Of a DNA stretch of 42,754 bases, positions 23,866-32,287 are shown piece after piece. Source of the DNA: DASZHA01 sp035938265 (lineage in GTDB: Bacteria > Chloroflexota > Dormibacteria > DASZGP01). The stretch lies in the NCBI GenBank assembly GCA_035938265.1, contig DASZHA010000001.1, forward strand, positions 1 to 42,754, written 5' to 3'. Each line of letters opens with the position of its first letter. Positions within the stretch are counted from its first letter, which is position 1. The notes under the pieces were generated by a model. It was not told the DNA's origin, did no database searches, and worked only from the letters and a program-made list of their open reading frames with translations. The translations under genes were made by a program, and so were the position numbers.

Positions 23866-23871
23866 TAGACT
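23866..23871 (+). promoter_or_regulatory. Putative -10 element of tRNA-Gln
   Basis: TAGACT, 11 bases before the first base of tRNA-Gln. Confidence 0.45.
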
Positions 23872-23882
23872 CATCGTGGCTT

Positions 23883-23953
23883 TCGGGGGTCGTCTAACGG
23901 TAGGACGGCAGCCTTTGGAGCTGTTCATCTAGGTTCGAGTCCTAGCCCCCGAG
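23883..23953 (+). tRNA. tRNA-Gln (TTG anticodon)
   Basis: A 71-base cloverleaf. Acceptor TCGGGGG pairs with CCCCCGA. The weak U1-A72 pair and discriminator G73 match glutamine identity. The anticodon stem GCAGC/GCTGT encloses CTTTGGA (anticodon TTG); the T-loop is GTTCGAGT. CCA is not encoded. Confidence 0.95.
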
Positions 23954-24002
23954 CACCCTCGCCGGCCCCCCCGGTTGCCGCGTCCAGGGTCTCGGCCGAT
24001 GC

Positions 24003-24008
24003 TAAAAT
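24003..24008 (+). promoter_or_regulatory. Putative -10 element of glmU
   Basis: TAAAAT, 12 bases before the glmU ATG (24021), with no Shine-Dalgarno between. Confidence 0.45.
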
Positions 24009-24020
24009 CGGCACCCTCTG

Positions 24021-25433
24021 ATGGCCGACACCGGCGATTCGTCCTCTCCACGTAAGGCTCCGCGTGCCTCCGGTCGGGACCTGCTGGTTGTCATCCTGGC
24101 CGCAGGGCAGGGCCGGCGGATGCACTCCGCGACACCCAAGGTGCTGCACTCGGTTGGCGGGCAGCCGATGTTGCAGTACTCGCTGGACACCGCCCGGCAG
24201 CTGGGCGCGGCCAACGTTGTGGTGGTCCACGCCCCCGGCCAGAAGGCGCTGATCGAGCCCCTCGCCAACGACGCTCGACTGGTGGTCCAGGGCCGCCCCC
24301 TGGGCACCGGCCACGCGGTCAACCAGGTGCCCCAGGCGCTGCGCCAGGCCGACGAGGTGCTGGTCCTGTACGGCGACCAGCCCCTGGTGCGCGCCGGCAC
24401 CGCGCGCCGGCTGCTCTCCGCTCGGCGCCGGGGAGAGAACGACGCGGCCCTGCTCGCCGTCCGTCTTGCCGACCCCGGCGGCTACGGCCGGGTGCTTGGT
24501 GACGACGGCGACGCCCACATCGTCGAGGAGAAGGATGCCGCCGAGGACGAGCTCGCCGTCGACCTGGTCAACACCGGCATCGTCGCCTTCCGCGGCGAGG
24601 CGCTCTGGCCCGCGCTGCGCCGCCTCAAGAAGAGCTCGCGCACCGGCGAGTACTACCTGACGCAGGCCTTCGGCGCGATGCCTCGGCGCACGGTCATCGC
24701 CGGGCCCGAGGACGAAGCCCTCGGGGTCAACGACCGCTGGCAGCTAGCCGCCGCGGAGGCCGCCCTGCGCTCACGCAAGAACCGTGAGCTGGCGGAATCG
24801 GGGGTGACCATCGTCGACCCCGCCACCACCTATATCGACACCACCGTCAAGGTCGAGCCCGACGCCGTCATCGAGCCCTTCACCTTCCTGCGCGGCAGCA
24901 CCACCATCGGGGCGCGCACCCGCATCGGACCCTTCGCCGAGATCAACGACTGCAACGTGGGCCAGGACTGTGTCATCGGCCGGTCGCACCTGGAGGGCTC
25001 CACCGTTGAGGACGGCGTCGACATCGGACCGTTCAACCGGCTCCGCGCTGGATCGCTGGTGGCCCGCGACGCCCGGGTTGGGTCCTTCGCCGAGATCAAG
25101 AACACCCTGGTCGGCCCCGGCTCTGACGTGCATCACTTCTCATACCTGGGCGACGCTGTGCTGGGCAAGCGGGTCAACATCGGCGCCGGCACCGTCACCG
25201 CCAACTACGACGGCGAGCAGAAGACCCAGACCGAGATCGGCGACCGCGTCTTTATCGGCAGCGACAGCATCCTGGTGGCGCCGGTCAAGATCGGGGACGA
25301 TGCCTACACCGCGGCCGGCTCGGTGATCACCCGCGACGTGGAGCCCGACACCCTGGCGATCGAGCGCGCCGAGCTGAGGCAGGTGCCCCGCTGGAGTCAG
25401 CGGAAGCGCCGCAAACCCGCCCCGGACGGATAA
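24021..25433 (+). CDS. glmU: Bifunctional GlcN-1-P acetyltransferase / UDP-GlcNAc pyrophosphorylase
   Basis: A 470-aa enzyme making UDP-GlcNAc for peptidoglycan. The N-terminal pyrophosphorylase domain has the nucleotide-binding motif VVILAAGQGRRMHSATPKVL (24-43). It is followed by YLTQAF and EDEALGVNDR. The C-terminal left-handed beta-helix (from ~265) has hexapeptide repeats such as VIGRSHLEGSTVEDGVDIG and INIGAGTVTANYDG-type sequence (here RVNIGAGTVTANYDGEQK). It continues the cell-wall theme of the upstream genes. Confidence 0.95.
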   Translation: MADTGDSSSPRKAPRASGRDLLVVILAAGQGRRMHSATPKVLHSVGGQPMLQYSLDTARQLGAANVVVVHAPGQKALIEPLANDARLVVQGRPLGTGHAVNQVPQALRQADEVLVLYGDQPLVRAGTARRLLSARRRGENDAALLAVRLADPGGYGRVLGDDGDAHIVEEKDAAEDELAVDLVNTGIVAFRGEALWPALRRLKKSSRTGEYYLTQAFGAMPRRTVIAGPEDEALGVNDRWQLAAAEAALRSRKNRELAESGVTIVDPATTYIDTTVKVEPDAVIEPFTFLRGSTTIGARTRIGPFAEINDCNVGQDCVIGRSHLEGSTVEDGVDIGPFNRLRAGSLVARDARVGSFAEIKNTLVGPGSDVHHFSYLGDAVLGKRVNIGAGTVTANYDGEQKTQTEIGDRVFIGSDSILVAPVKIGDDAYTAAGSVITRDVEPDTLAIERAELRQVPRWSQRKRRKPAPDG

Positions 25434-25463
25434 AGTGATCCCACCAATGCGCAAGGGGATGGC

Positions 25464-26426
25464 TTGTTCGGCGAGCTGAAGCTGCTAACGGGGAACGCCA
25501 ACCCGGACCTGGCCCATGCCATCTCAGGTGAGCTGGAGATCCCCATCGGCGAGATGAGCGTCACCCGCTTCAAGGACGGCGAGTACGACGTCAAGATCGC
25601 GGAGTCGGTCCGTGGCAACGACGTCTTCCTGATCCAGCCCACCTGTCAGCCGGTCTCCGAAAACCTGGTCCAGCTGTTCATCATCCTCGACGCCCTCCAC
25701 CGGGCGTCGGCGGCGCGCGTCACGGCGGTGATCCCGTACTACGGCTACGCCCGCAAGGAGAAGAAGACCGCGCCCCGCGACCCGATCTCGGCCAAGCTGA
25801 TGGCCAACATCATCACCCTCGCCGGGGCCGACCGGGTCATCGCCCTCGATCTCCACGCCGACGCCATCCAGGGTTTCTTCGACGTTCCCGTCGACCACCT
25901 CTTCGCCGCCAAGATCCTGGCCGAGCACGTACGCAGCCGTCACAAGAAGGGCGACTTCACAGTCGTCTCGCCAGACCCTGGTGGCACCAAGCGGGCGCGC
26001 TACATCGCCAACCTTCTGGACGCGCCGATGGCCTTCGTCGACAAGCGCCGGCCCAGGGACGACGTCGCCGAGAGCCTCAACGTCGTCGGTGACGTAGAGG
26101 GCATGAAGTCGGTGGTCATCGATGACCTGATCTCCACCGGGAGTACGCTGGTCGGTGTTGCCAACGCCCTCAAGGAGAGCGGCGCCATCAGCGTCGATGT
26201 CCTCGCCACCCACGGGGTGCTCTCCGACGGCGCCGTTGAACGGCTGGCGGCGTCACCCATCGACGAGATCGTGGTGACCGACTCGATCCCCATCCGCGAC
26301 AAGCACGACAAGCTCACCGTTCTATCTGTGGCGCCGCTCCTGGCCGAGGGGATCCGCCGCGTGCACGAGGACCGCAGCGTCAGCGAGCTCTTCCGCGACA
26401 CGCCACTGGACGGCGCGGTCGAATGA
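25464..26426 (+). CDS. prs: Ribose-phosphate pyrophosphokinase
   Basis: PRPP synthase of 320 aa, the usual class I length; it makes PRPP for nucleotide, His and Trp synthesis. ATP-binding YYGYARKEKK and the PRPP loop VVIDDLISTGSTLVG are visible, with LDLHADAIQGFFDVPVDHL between. The flexible-loop sequence is ARKEKK rather than the textbook ARQDRK, a variation I have seen in other phyla. The start is TTG 25464 with AAGGGG (25453-25458) upstream. It follows glmU by 30 bases, a conserved glmU-prs order. Confidence 0.94.
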   Translation: MFGELKLLTGNANPDLAHAISGELEIPIGEMSVTRFKDGEYDVKIAESVRGNDVFLIQPTCQPVSENLVQLFIILDALHRASAARVTAVIPYYGYARKEKKTAPRDPISAKLMANIITLAGADRVIALDLHADAIQGFFDVPVDHLFAAKILAEHVRSRHKKGDFTVVSPDPGGTKRARYIANLLDAPMAFVDKRRPRDDVAESLNVVGDVEGMKSVVIDDLISTGSTLVGVANALKESGAISVDVLATHGVLSDGAVERLAASPIDEIVVTDSIPIRDKHDKLTVLSVAPLLAEGIRRVHEDRSVSELFRDTPLDGAVE

Positions 26427-26489
26427 GCCAGGCCGACCAACCTCCTCCGGCCCCAGGGAGGTGTTTCTGCCGGCGGTAGTCCGGCGCCT

Positions 26490-27878
26490 TTGAACCCTCT
26501 GCTCTACGACCTCATCCTGGTCGCAATCCTGCTCATAACCCTGCTGCTGGCGGCATTGGCGGCCTCGGCTGAGACTTCGCTGACTTCGATCAGTCGCATA
26601 AGGCTGCGCCAACTCGTCCAGGAGGGAAACCGCCGCGCCGCGATCATCGAGCGGCTGCACCAGCGGCCCAACGAGTACCTGACCGCGATCCTGACCTTCA
26701 ACACCTTCGCCGTGGTCCTCTCGGGGATCGCTGCTGACCTCCTGGCCGAGAACCACGGTCTCGGCGGCTTCTGGCCCCAGCTGGGGGTCGGCTTTGGTGA
26801 CGCCGTGGTAGTGCTGGTGCTGGCCGAGGTCACGGCCAAGTCGCTGGCCCTCTCCAACATCCGCTATGCGCTGTGGGTGTCTCCGCTGGTCAGCGCCATG
26901 ACAGCGCTTTTGCGGGTGCCGATCAAGGGCATGGCTGCGCTGGCAAACCGTCTGACCCCAGGCCGGGACGTCCGTGGCCCGTTCGTCACCGAGGAGGAGC
27001 TGAAGATGCTCGTCACCGTGGGCGAGGAGGAGGGCATCATCGAGGAGGAGGAGCGCGAGATGATCCACGGGATCATCGAGATCGGTGACATGTCGGTCCG
27101 CGAGGTGATGGTGCCGCGCATCGACATCGCCGCGGTCGAGGTCCACAAGCCGATCTCGGAGATCGTGACCATGATCCTCAAGTACGGCCATACGCGGATC
27201 CCGGTGTACGAGGAGTCGATCGACCACATTGTCGGGGTGGCCTACGCCAAGGACCTGCTCCGTTACAACCTGCAGCCGCCGCCGGACAGCAACGACGGCA
27301 ACGGGGACCTCCGGCGAATCGTCCGCGAGCCCTACTTCGTGCCGGAGAACAAGAACCTCGGCGAGTTCCTCCACGAGATGCGCGAGAACCGCGTCCACAT
27401 GGCCATCGTCATCGACGAGCATGGTCAGACCGCCGGGATTGTCACGATCGAGGACGTGATCGAGGAGATCGTCGGACCCATCCGTGACGAGTACGACGCT
27501 CAGGAGGAGGAGGAGATCCAGTTCCTGGCCCCCAACGAGGCCCTGCTCGACGCCAAGGTCTCACTCAACGATGCCCGCGAGGAGCTGGGGCTGCTGCTGG
27601 TGGCCGAGGACGTCGATTCCCTGGGCGGCTACATCTACTCCCGGGTGGGGACCATCCCCCGGCCGGGCGAGGTCATCGACGCCGACGGCGCGGTCATGAC
27701 CGTGGTCAGCGTCCGCGGCCAGCGTATCGGCAAGGTCCGCGTCCGATCCGACAAGGCTTTCCCCGGCGCCCTCAGCCGCGAGGAAGCGCGCGCCGCCGCC
27801 GCCGCCCGGCGCGCGGAGGTCGAGGCCGGCGAGCGGGAGGACCTCGACAACCACGGCAACGCGGCCCGCAGCCTTTAG
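26490..27878 (+). CDS. CNNM/CorC-type transporter (DUF21-CBS-CorC_HlyC)
   Basis: A 462-aa membrane protein labelled hemolysin family in many genomes, now linked to Mg/Co efflux. The N-terminal DUF21 membrane domain covers ~1-175 (AETSLTSISRIRLRQL). A CBS pair (~200-330) includes VREVMVPRID and MAIVIDEHGQTAGIVTIEDV, and a C-terminal CorC_HlyC domain (~345-425) includes LGGYIYSRVGTIPRPGEV. An acidic/Ala-rich tail follows. The start is TTG 26490, and no ideal Shine-Dalgarno is seen. Haemolysin activity should not be assumed. Confidence 0.9.
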   Translation: MNPLLYDLILVAILLITLLLAALAASAETSLTSISRIRLRQLVQEGNRRAAIIERLHQRPNEYLTAILTFNTFAVVLSGIAADLLAENHGLGGFWPQLGVGFGDAVVVLVLAEVTAKSLALSNIRYALWVSPLVSAMTALLRVPIKGMAALANRLTPGRDVRGPFVTEEELKMLVTVGEEEGIIEEEEREMIHGIIEIGDMSVREVMVPRIDIAAVEVHKPISEIVTMILKYGHTRIPVYEESIDHIVGVAYAKDLLRYNLQPPPDSNDGNGDLRRIVREPYFVPENKNLGEFLHEMRENRVHMAIVIDEHGQTAGIVTIEDVIEEIVGPIRDEYDAQEEEEIQFLAPNEALLDAKVSLNDAREELGLLLVAEDVDSLGGYIYSRVGTIPRPGEVIDADGAVMTVVSVRGQRIGKVRVRSDKAFPGALSREEARAAAAARRAEVEAGEREDLDNHGNAARSL

Positions 27879-27890
27879 GGTCTGGGGGAG

Positions 27891-28259
27891 ATGGCAGCGG
27901 CGTTCAAGGCGGGACCCGAGGGCAGCACCGGCTGGCTCTGGGTTCGGCTGGGCATGTTCGTGGTCCTGGCGGCGGCTCTCACCCAGCTGGCGATCACCGT
28001 CACCCAGCTGCGCTCGATCACGCTCGGCCGGGTGCCGCTGGGCTGGCCTCTACCCGGGGTGTACTACATCACGGACTTCGGCGCCCCTGGCGGGCAGGGG
28101 GCCGACGTGATCACATCGGCGACATCCCACTTCGAGGTCGCCCCCGGTGGACTCGTGACTGACCTGGCCATCTTTGCCGCCCTCTACCTGCTGCTCTTCC
28201 TGGCCCTGCGCTTCGCCTGGGTGGTCAGCAAACCCAAGCCCCGGCCGCTCGAGGACTGA
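27891..28259 (+). CDS. Small two-helix membrane protein, unknown
   Basis: A 122-aa protein with hydrophobic segments at about 16-40 and 90-110, joined by a Gly/Pro-rich extracytoplasmic loop. It ends in a basic PRPLED tail. No family recognised. GGGGGAG precedes the ATG by a few bases. The TGA stop (28257-28259, followed by C) is in exactly the same frame as recO, whose conserved sequence begins two codons later, so the two form one reading frame broken by a single TGA. Confidence 0.6.
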   Translation: MAAAFKAGPEGSTGWLWVRLGMFVVLAAALTQLAITVTQLRSITLGRVPLGWPLPGVYYITDFGAPGGQGADVITSATSHFEVAPGGLVTDLAIFAALYLLLFLALRFAWVVSKPKPRPLED

Positions 28260-28262
28260 CCC

Positions 28263-29045
28263 ACGCCCGTCTACAGTGCCGAGGCCGTCATCCTGCGCAA
28301 GGTCGACTACGGCGAGGCCGACCGCATCTTCACCCTCTTCACCCGCGAGCGGGGCAAGGTCCCCGCCATCGCCAAGTCGGTGCGCAAGGCCCAGAGCCGC
28401 ATGTCCGGCCAGCTCGACGTGTTCGCCCACGGCCAGATGATGCTGGCCGAGGGCCGCTCGATGGACGTCGTCACCCAGTTCAAGCGGATCACCCGCGCCG
28501 ACGGTATCAGCGGCGACCTGCCCCGGTCGGCCGCCGCCGCGGTGGTGGTGGAGGTGGCCGACAAAGTGCTGGAGGAACGCCACCCCCAGCCCGAGCTCTT
28601 CGCTGTCGTCACCGGCGCGCTGGGCCGCCTCGCCGCCGCCGACACCGAGCCACGCATGGAGCTGGCCGACTTCCTGATGCGGGTCCTGGCCGAGCTCGGC
28701 TACGCTCCACAGCTGGAGGAGTGCGCCCGTTGCGGCGGGCCGCTTGGGGAGACCGGCCTCGGCTTCTCGCCGATCGCCGGCGGTGTGACCTGCGCCGCCT
28801 GCAACGCCAGCTGGTCGGTGGCGCCCAGGATCACGGCGCGGTCGGTCAAGATCCTGCGCGTGCTCGCCTCGGGCGACCGCGACATATTCTTTAGGCTTCG
28901 CGTCGACGAGGACGACCTGGCGGCGATCGAGAAGGCCCTGGAGTCCCAGCTGGAGCACCACCTCGACCGCCAGCTCAAGTCGATCGAGTTCGCGCGGCAG
29001 ACCCGTCGCAGCCGGCGGCGAGCAAGCCCCCAGGCCGCAGAATAG
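28263..29045 (+). CDS. recO: DNA repair protein RecO (apparent ACG start)
   Basis: Recombination mediator of RecFOR repair, about 260 aa. The N-terminal OB domain TPVYSAEAVILRKVDYGEAD begins at 28263, immediately after the upstream stop, and runs on with RIFTLFTRERGKVPAIAKSVRK. A C-terminal zinc motif CARCGG...CAAC is present. No ATG, GTG or TTG lies between the TGA (28257) and GTG 28380, yet the conserved N-terminus is fully coded there. The codon at the expected Met is ACG 28263, seven bases after GAGGA (28251-28255). Starting at GTG 28380 would delete 39 OB-fold residues. Read-through of the TGA is the alternative. Confidence 0.85.
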   Translation, partial: TPVYSAEAVILRKVDYGEADRIFTLFTRERGKVPAIAKSVRKAQSRMSGQLDVFAHGQMMLAEGRSMDVVTQFKRITRADGISGDLPRSAAAAVVVEVADKVLEERHPQPELFAVVTGALGRLAAADTEPRMELADFLMRVLAELGYAPQLEECARCGGPLGETGLGFSPIAGGVTCAACNASWSVAPRITARSVKILRVLASGDRDIFFRLRVDEDDLAAIEKALESQLEHHLDRQLKSIEFARQTRRSRRRASPQAAE

Positions 29046-29091
29046 CCAACGCCACGCCCAGCCAGGGCGCGGGATACGAAGGAAGAAAGAC

Positions 29092-30429
29092 GTGATCGAG
29101 CGGACCATCGCCGAGCCGGATAAGCTGGTCGACACCATGGTCTCGCTGGCCAAGCGACGTGGCTTCATCTACCAGTCGAGCGAGATCTACGGCGGCGTCG
29201 GCGCCATCTACGACTTCGGCCCCCTTGGTGTGGCGCTTAGGCGCAACATCCGCGACCTCTGGTGGCGGCACACGGTCGACCTTCGCCACGACGTTGTCGG
29301 GCTCGAGAGCTCGGTGATCATGCACCCCAGGGTCTGGGAAGCCTCAGGCCACGTGGAGAGCTTCTCTGACCCATTGGTCGAGTGCAAGAACTGCCACTCG
29401 CGCTACCGCGCCGACAAGATCGAGGGGCCATGTCCGAACTGCGGCGCTACCGAGTTCTCCGAGCCGCGGCAGTTCAACCTGATGTTCAAGACGTACCTTG
29501 GCCCGGTCGAGGGCTCGGCGGCCCAGACCTACCTGCGGCCGGAGACGGCGCAGGGCATGTTCGTCGACTTCCCGCTCGTCGTGACCTCGACCCGCCGCCG
29601 CATCCCCTTCGGCATCGCCCAGGTCGGCAAGTCCTTCCGCAACGAGATCACCACCGAGCACTTCATCTTCCGCCTGCGGGAGTTCGAGCAGATGGAGCTG
29701 GAGTTCTTTGTCAAGCCCGGCACCGACCTCGACTGGCTGGAGACCTGGCAGCAGGCGCGCATGACGTGGTGGACCGAGGTCCTGGGGGTGCGGTCCAACA
29801 AGATCCGTGCGCGGCTCCTGGACGACGAAGAGCTGTCCCACTACTCGGCGCGGGGCTATGAGGTCGAGTACGAGTTCCCCTGGGGCTGGGGCGAGCTGGA
29901 GGGCATCCAGGACCGCACCGACTACGACCTCAAGCGGCACTCGGAGTACTCGGGCAAGGACCTCAGCTACTTCGAGGACGAGACCAAGGAGCGCTACATC
30001 CCATACGTCATCGAGCCCTCGATGGGGCTCGAGCGCGCCATGTTCACATTGATGCTGGAGGCCTACGACGAGGAGGAGGTCCGGGGCGAGAAGCGGGTGG
30101 TGCTGCACTTCCACCCCAACGTCGCTCCGATCCAGGTGGCGGTGCTGCCGCTGTCCAAGAACGAGGACTTGCTGCCGATGTCGCGCGAGGTGGAGGAGAT
30201 GCTGCGGCCCCACTTCCGCATCGAGTACGACGAGACCCAGTCGATAGGCCGCCGCTACCGCCGCCACGACGAGATCGGCACGCCGTTCGCGGTCACCATC
30301 GACTTCGACTCGCTGAAGGACAAGGCCGTCACCATCCGCGACCGCGATTCAATGGAGCAGGAGCGGGTCCCGGTGGCCGGGCTGGTGGAGCGCCTGTCGG
30401 TCAAGTACCGCGAGGCAGGAGGCAGCTGA
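29092..30429 (+). CDS. glyS: Glycyl-tRNA synthetase (homodimeric type)
   Basis: A 445-aa class II synthetase of the alpha-2 type, not the alpha2beta2 GlyQ/GlyS type. Motifs: RRGFIYQSSEIYGGVGAIYD near the N-terminus, zinc Cys pairs CKNC and CPNC at about 98-118, motif 2 FRNEITTEHFIFRLREFEQM and motif 3 EPSMGLERAMFTL. The C-terminal anticodon domain follows, with HPNVAPIQVAVLPL. The start is GTG 29092 with GGAAG-type Shine-Dalgarno. The next gene's ATG overlaps the stop (TGATG). Confidence 0.95.
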   Translation: MIERTIAEPDKLVDTMVSLAKRRGFIYQSSEIYGGVGAIYDFGPLGVALRRNIRDLWWRHTVDLRHDVVGLESSVIMHPRVWEASGHVESFSDPLVECKNCHSRYRADKIEGPCPNCGATEFSEPRQFNLMFKTYLGPVEGSAAQTYLRPETAQGMFVDFPLVVTSTRRRIPFGIAQVGKSFRNEITTEHFIFRLREFEQMELEFFVKPGTDLDWLETWQQARMTWWTEVLGVRSNKIRARLLDDEELSHYSARGYEVEYEFPWGWGELEGIQDRTDYDLKRHSEYSGKDLSYFEDETKERYIPYVIEPSMGLERAMFTLMLEAYDEEEVRGEKRVVLHFHPNVAPIQVAVLPLSKNEDLLPMSREVEEMLRPHFRIEYDETQSIGRRYRRHDEIGTPFAVTIDFDSLKDKAVTIRDRDSMEQERVPVAGLVERLSVKYREAGGS

Positions 30430-30710
30430 TGTTCGCGCACATCTCGATCCACAAGCCGCGGCCTGGGAAGGAGCAGGAGCTGATCGATTCGATGCATCGA
30501 TTCGGGGCTGCCGCCGCCGGCGCGGACGGCCTCATCAGCGTGCACACCTTGCGCGATTTCGAGTCCGGGGTCCTCGTCGGCCTGGCCCTGTGGGAATCGA
30601 GGGAGAAGTTCGAGGCCGGCGTGGGGCCGATGCGGGAGGCCATCAAGGACGACCCTTTCGACGAGTGGGAGGGCGCGGAGGTGGTGGGCTACCGGCTGGA
30701 GGAGGTCTGA
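30429..30710 (+). CDS. ABM (antibiotic biosynthesis monooxygenase)-fold protein
   Basis: A 93-aa dimeric ferredoxin-like fold protein. Visible features are MFAHISIHKPRPGKEQELID and a C-terminal strand. ABM-domain proteins include monooxygenases, haem-degrading enzymes and many of unknown role; the name does not imply antibiotic production. The ATG overlaps the glyS stop by one base, so translation is coupled. Confidence 0.75.
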   Translation: MFAHISIHKPRPGKEQELIDSMHRFGAAAAGADGLISVHTLRDFESGVLVGLALWESREKFEAGVGPMREAIKDDPFDEWEGAEVVGYRLEEV

Positions 30711-30739
30711 GCCGGCGACGAAGCCTGACCTGTCGGCGG

Positions 30740-30745
30740 TAGCAT
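30740..30745 (+). promoter_or_regulatory. Putative -10 element of the aldehyde dehydrogenase gene
   Basis: TAGCAT about 28 bases before the GTG start. The message would carry a short leader with a Shine-Dalgarno (GGAGGA, ~30760-30765). Confidence 0.35.
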
Positions 30746-30772
30746 GGAGGCCTAAAGGCGGAGGAAACTGAC

Positions 30773-32281
30773 GTGGCAGTCACCCAAAAAAGCACCGAGA
30801 CGACGGCAACGCCCGAGGGCGAAACCTTCCAGTCGTTGAACCCTGCAACCGGCGAGGTCATCGGCACCTACCCGATCATGGGCAAGGCGGAGGTCCAAGC
30901 CGCCGTTGACCGCGCCAGGGATGCGTTCCAGTGGTGGCAGGGCATCGGCTGGGAAGGCCGCAAGCTGAAGCTCAAGGCCTTTAAGGGCGAGATCGCACGC
31001 AACCTCGAGGAGCTCAGCCGCCTCATCCATGAGGAGAACGGCAAGCCCTACGCCGACGCCTTCCTGGAGTGCGTGATGTCGATCGAGCACCTCAACTGGG
31101 CCGCCGGTCACGCCAAGAAGACGCTGGGCCGCCGCAGCGTCAACCCCGGGATGCTGCTGATCAACCACGCCGCCTACCTCGAATACCAGGCCTTCGGGGT
31201 GATCGGGGTCATCGGCCCCTGGAACTACCCGGTCTTCACCCCGATGGGGTCGATTGCCTACGCCCTGGCCGCCGGCAACGCTGTCGTCTTCAAGCCGTCG
31301 GAGTACACGCCGGCGGTAGCCAAATGGCTGGAGGCGGCCTGCGCCCGGGCCATCCCCGAGGCGCCGGTCTTCCAGGTCGTCACCGGGCTGGGTGCCACCG
31401 GCGGCGCGCTCTGTGCTTCTGGCGTCAACAAGGTCGCCTTCACCGGCTCGGCGCCCACGGGCAAGAAGGTGATGGCCGCATGCGCCGAGACCCTGACCCC
31501 GGTGTTGATGGAGCTCGGAGGCAAGGACGCCCTAATCGTCACCGACGACGCCAACCTCGAGGAGGCCGCCACCGCCGCGGTCTGGGGCGGCCTTCAGAAC
31601 GCCGGCCAGGCCTGCATCTCGGTGGAGCGCGTCTATGCCACCGAGGGCGTCTACGACGAGCTGGTGGAGCGGATCACCGAGATCGCCGGCAAGGTCAAGG
31701 CCGGCTCCGACGAGGACAGCGACATCGGTCCGATAACTATGCCCCGCCAGCGCGACATCATCGCCGCCCATCTCGATGACGCCTTCAAGCGCGGCGCCCG
31801 GGCGGTGGTGGGCGGCCCCGACGCGGTCCATGGCGCCTTCGTCGACCCGGTGGTCCTGGTCGACGTGCCCGAGGACTCCGATGCGATCCAGAAGGAGACC
31901 TTCGGACCGACGCTGCCGGTGATGAAGGTGCGCAACGTCGATGAGGCGATCGAGAAGGCCAACGGCACCCCGTACGGCTTGGCGTCCTCAGTCTTTGCCC
32001 GCAAGCGGGCGCTCGAGATCGCATCGCGCCTGCGGGCCGGCATGACCAGCATCAACTCAGCGGCGGCATACGCGGGAGTGGCTGCGCTGCCATTCGGCGG
32101 CGTTGGTGACTCGGGGTTCGGGCGAATCCACGGTGAGGATGGTCTGCGCGAGTTCACGCGCGCCCACGCCATCACCAAGAAGCGCTTCAACACCCCGCTC
32201 GACATCATGAAGTTCGATCGCAACCCCAACCTGATCCCGCGGGTGACCAAGCTGGTCAAGCTGGTGCACGGACGGGGCTGA
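30773..32281 (+). CDS. NAD(P)-dependent aldehyde dehydrogenase
   Basis: A 502-aa aldehyde dehydrogenase-family enzyme oxidising an aldehyde to the acid. The catalytic Cys281 is in NAGQACISVER and the general base Glu247 in MELGGKDA; the Rossmann part has GPWNYP (148-153) and KPSEYTP. The C-terminal PFGGVGDSGFGRIHGEDGL is the family signature. It starts at GTG 30773 with a strong Shine-Dalgarno. Length and motifs are complete. Substrate range cannot be told; the C-terminal extension FDRNPNLIPRVTKLVKLVHG is like actinobacterial ALDHs. Confidence 0.93.
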   Translation: MAVTQKSTETTATPEGETFQSLNPATGEVIGTYPIMGKAEVQAAVDRARDAFQWWQGIGWEGRKLKLKAFKGEIARNLEELSRLIHEENGKPYADAFLECVMSIEHLNWAAGHAKKTLGRRSVNPGMLLINHAAYLEYQAFGVIGVIGPWNYPVFTPMGSIAYALAAGNAVVFKPSEYTPAVAKWLEAACARAIPEAPVFQVVTGLGATGGALCASGVNKVAFTGSAPTGKKVMAACAETLTPVLMELGGKDALIVTDDANLEEAATAAVWGGLQNAGQACISVERVYATEGVYDELVERITEIAGKVKAGSDEDSDIGPITMPRQRDIIAAHLDDAFKRGARAVVGGPDAVHGAFVDPVVLVDVPEDSDAIQKETFGPTLPVMKVRNVDEAIEKANGTPYGLASSVFARKRALEIASRLRAGMTSINSAAAYAGVAALPFGGVGDSGFGRIHGEDGLREFTRAHAITKKRFNTPLDIMKFDRNPNLIPRVTKLVKLVHGRG

Positions 32282-32287
32282 CGCCGG

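Noticed and set aside
25730..25770. PRPP synthase with ARKEKK instead of ARQDRK as a possible inactive enzyme
   Set aside because: Similar variants occur in otherwise normal PRPP synthases; all other motifs are intact.
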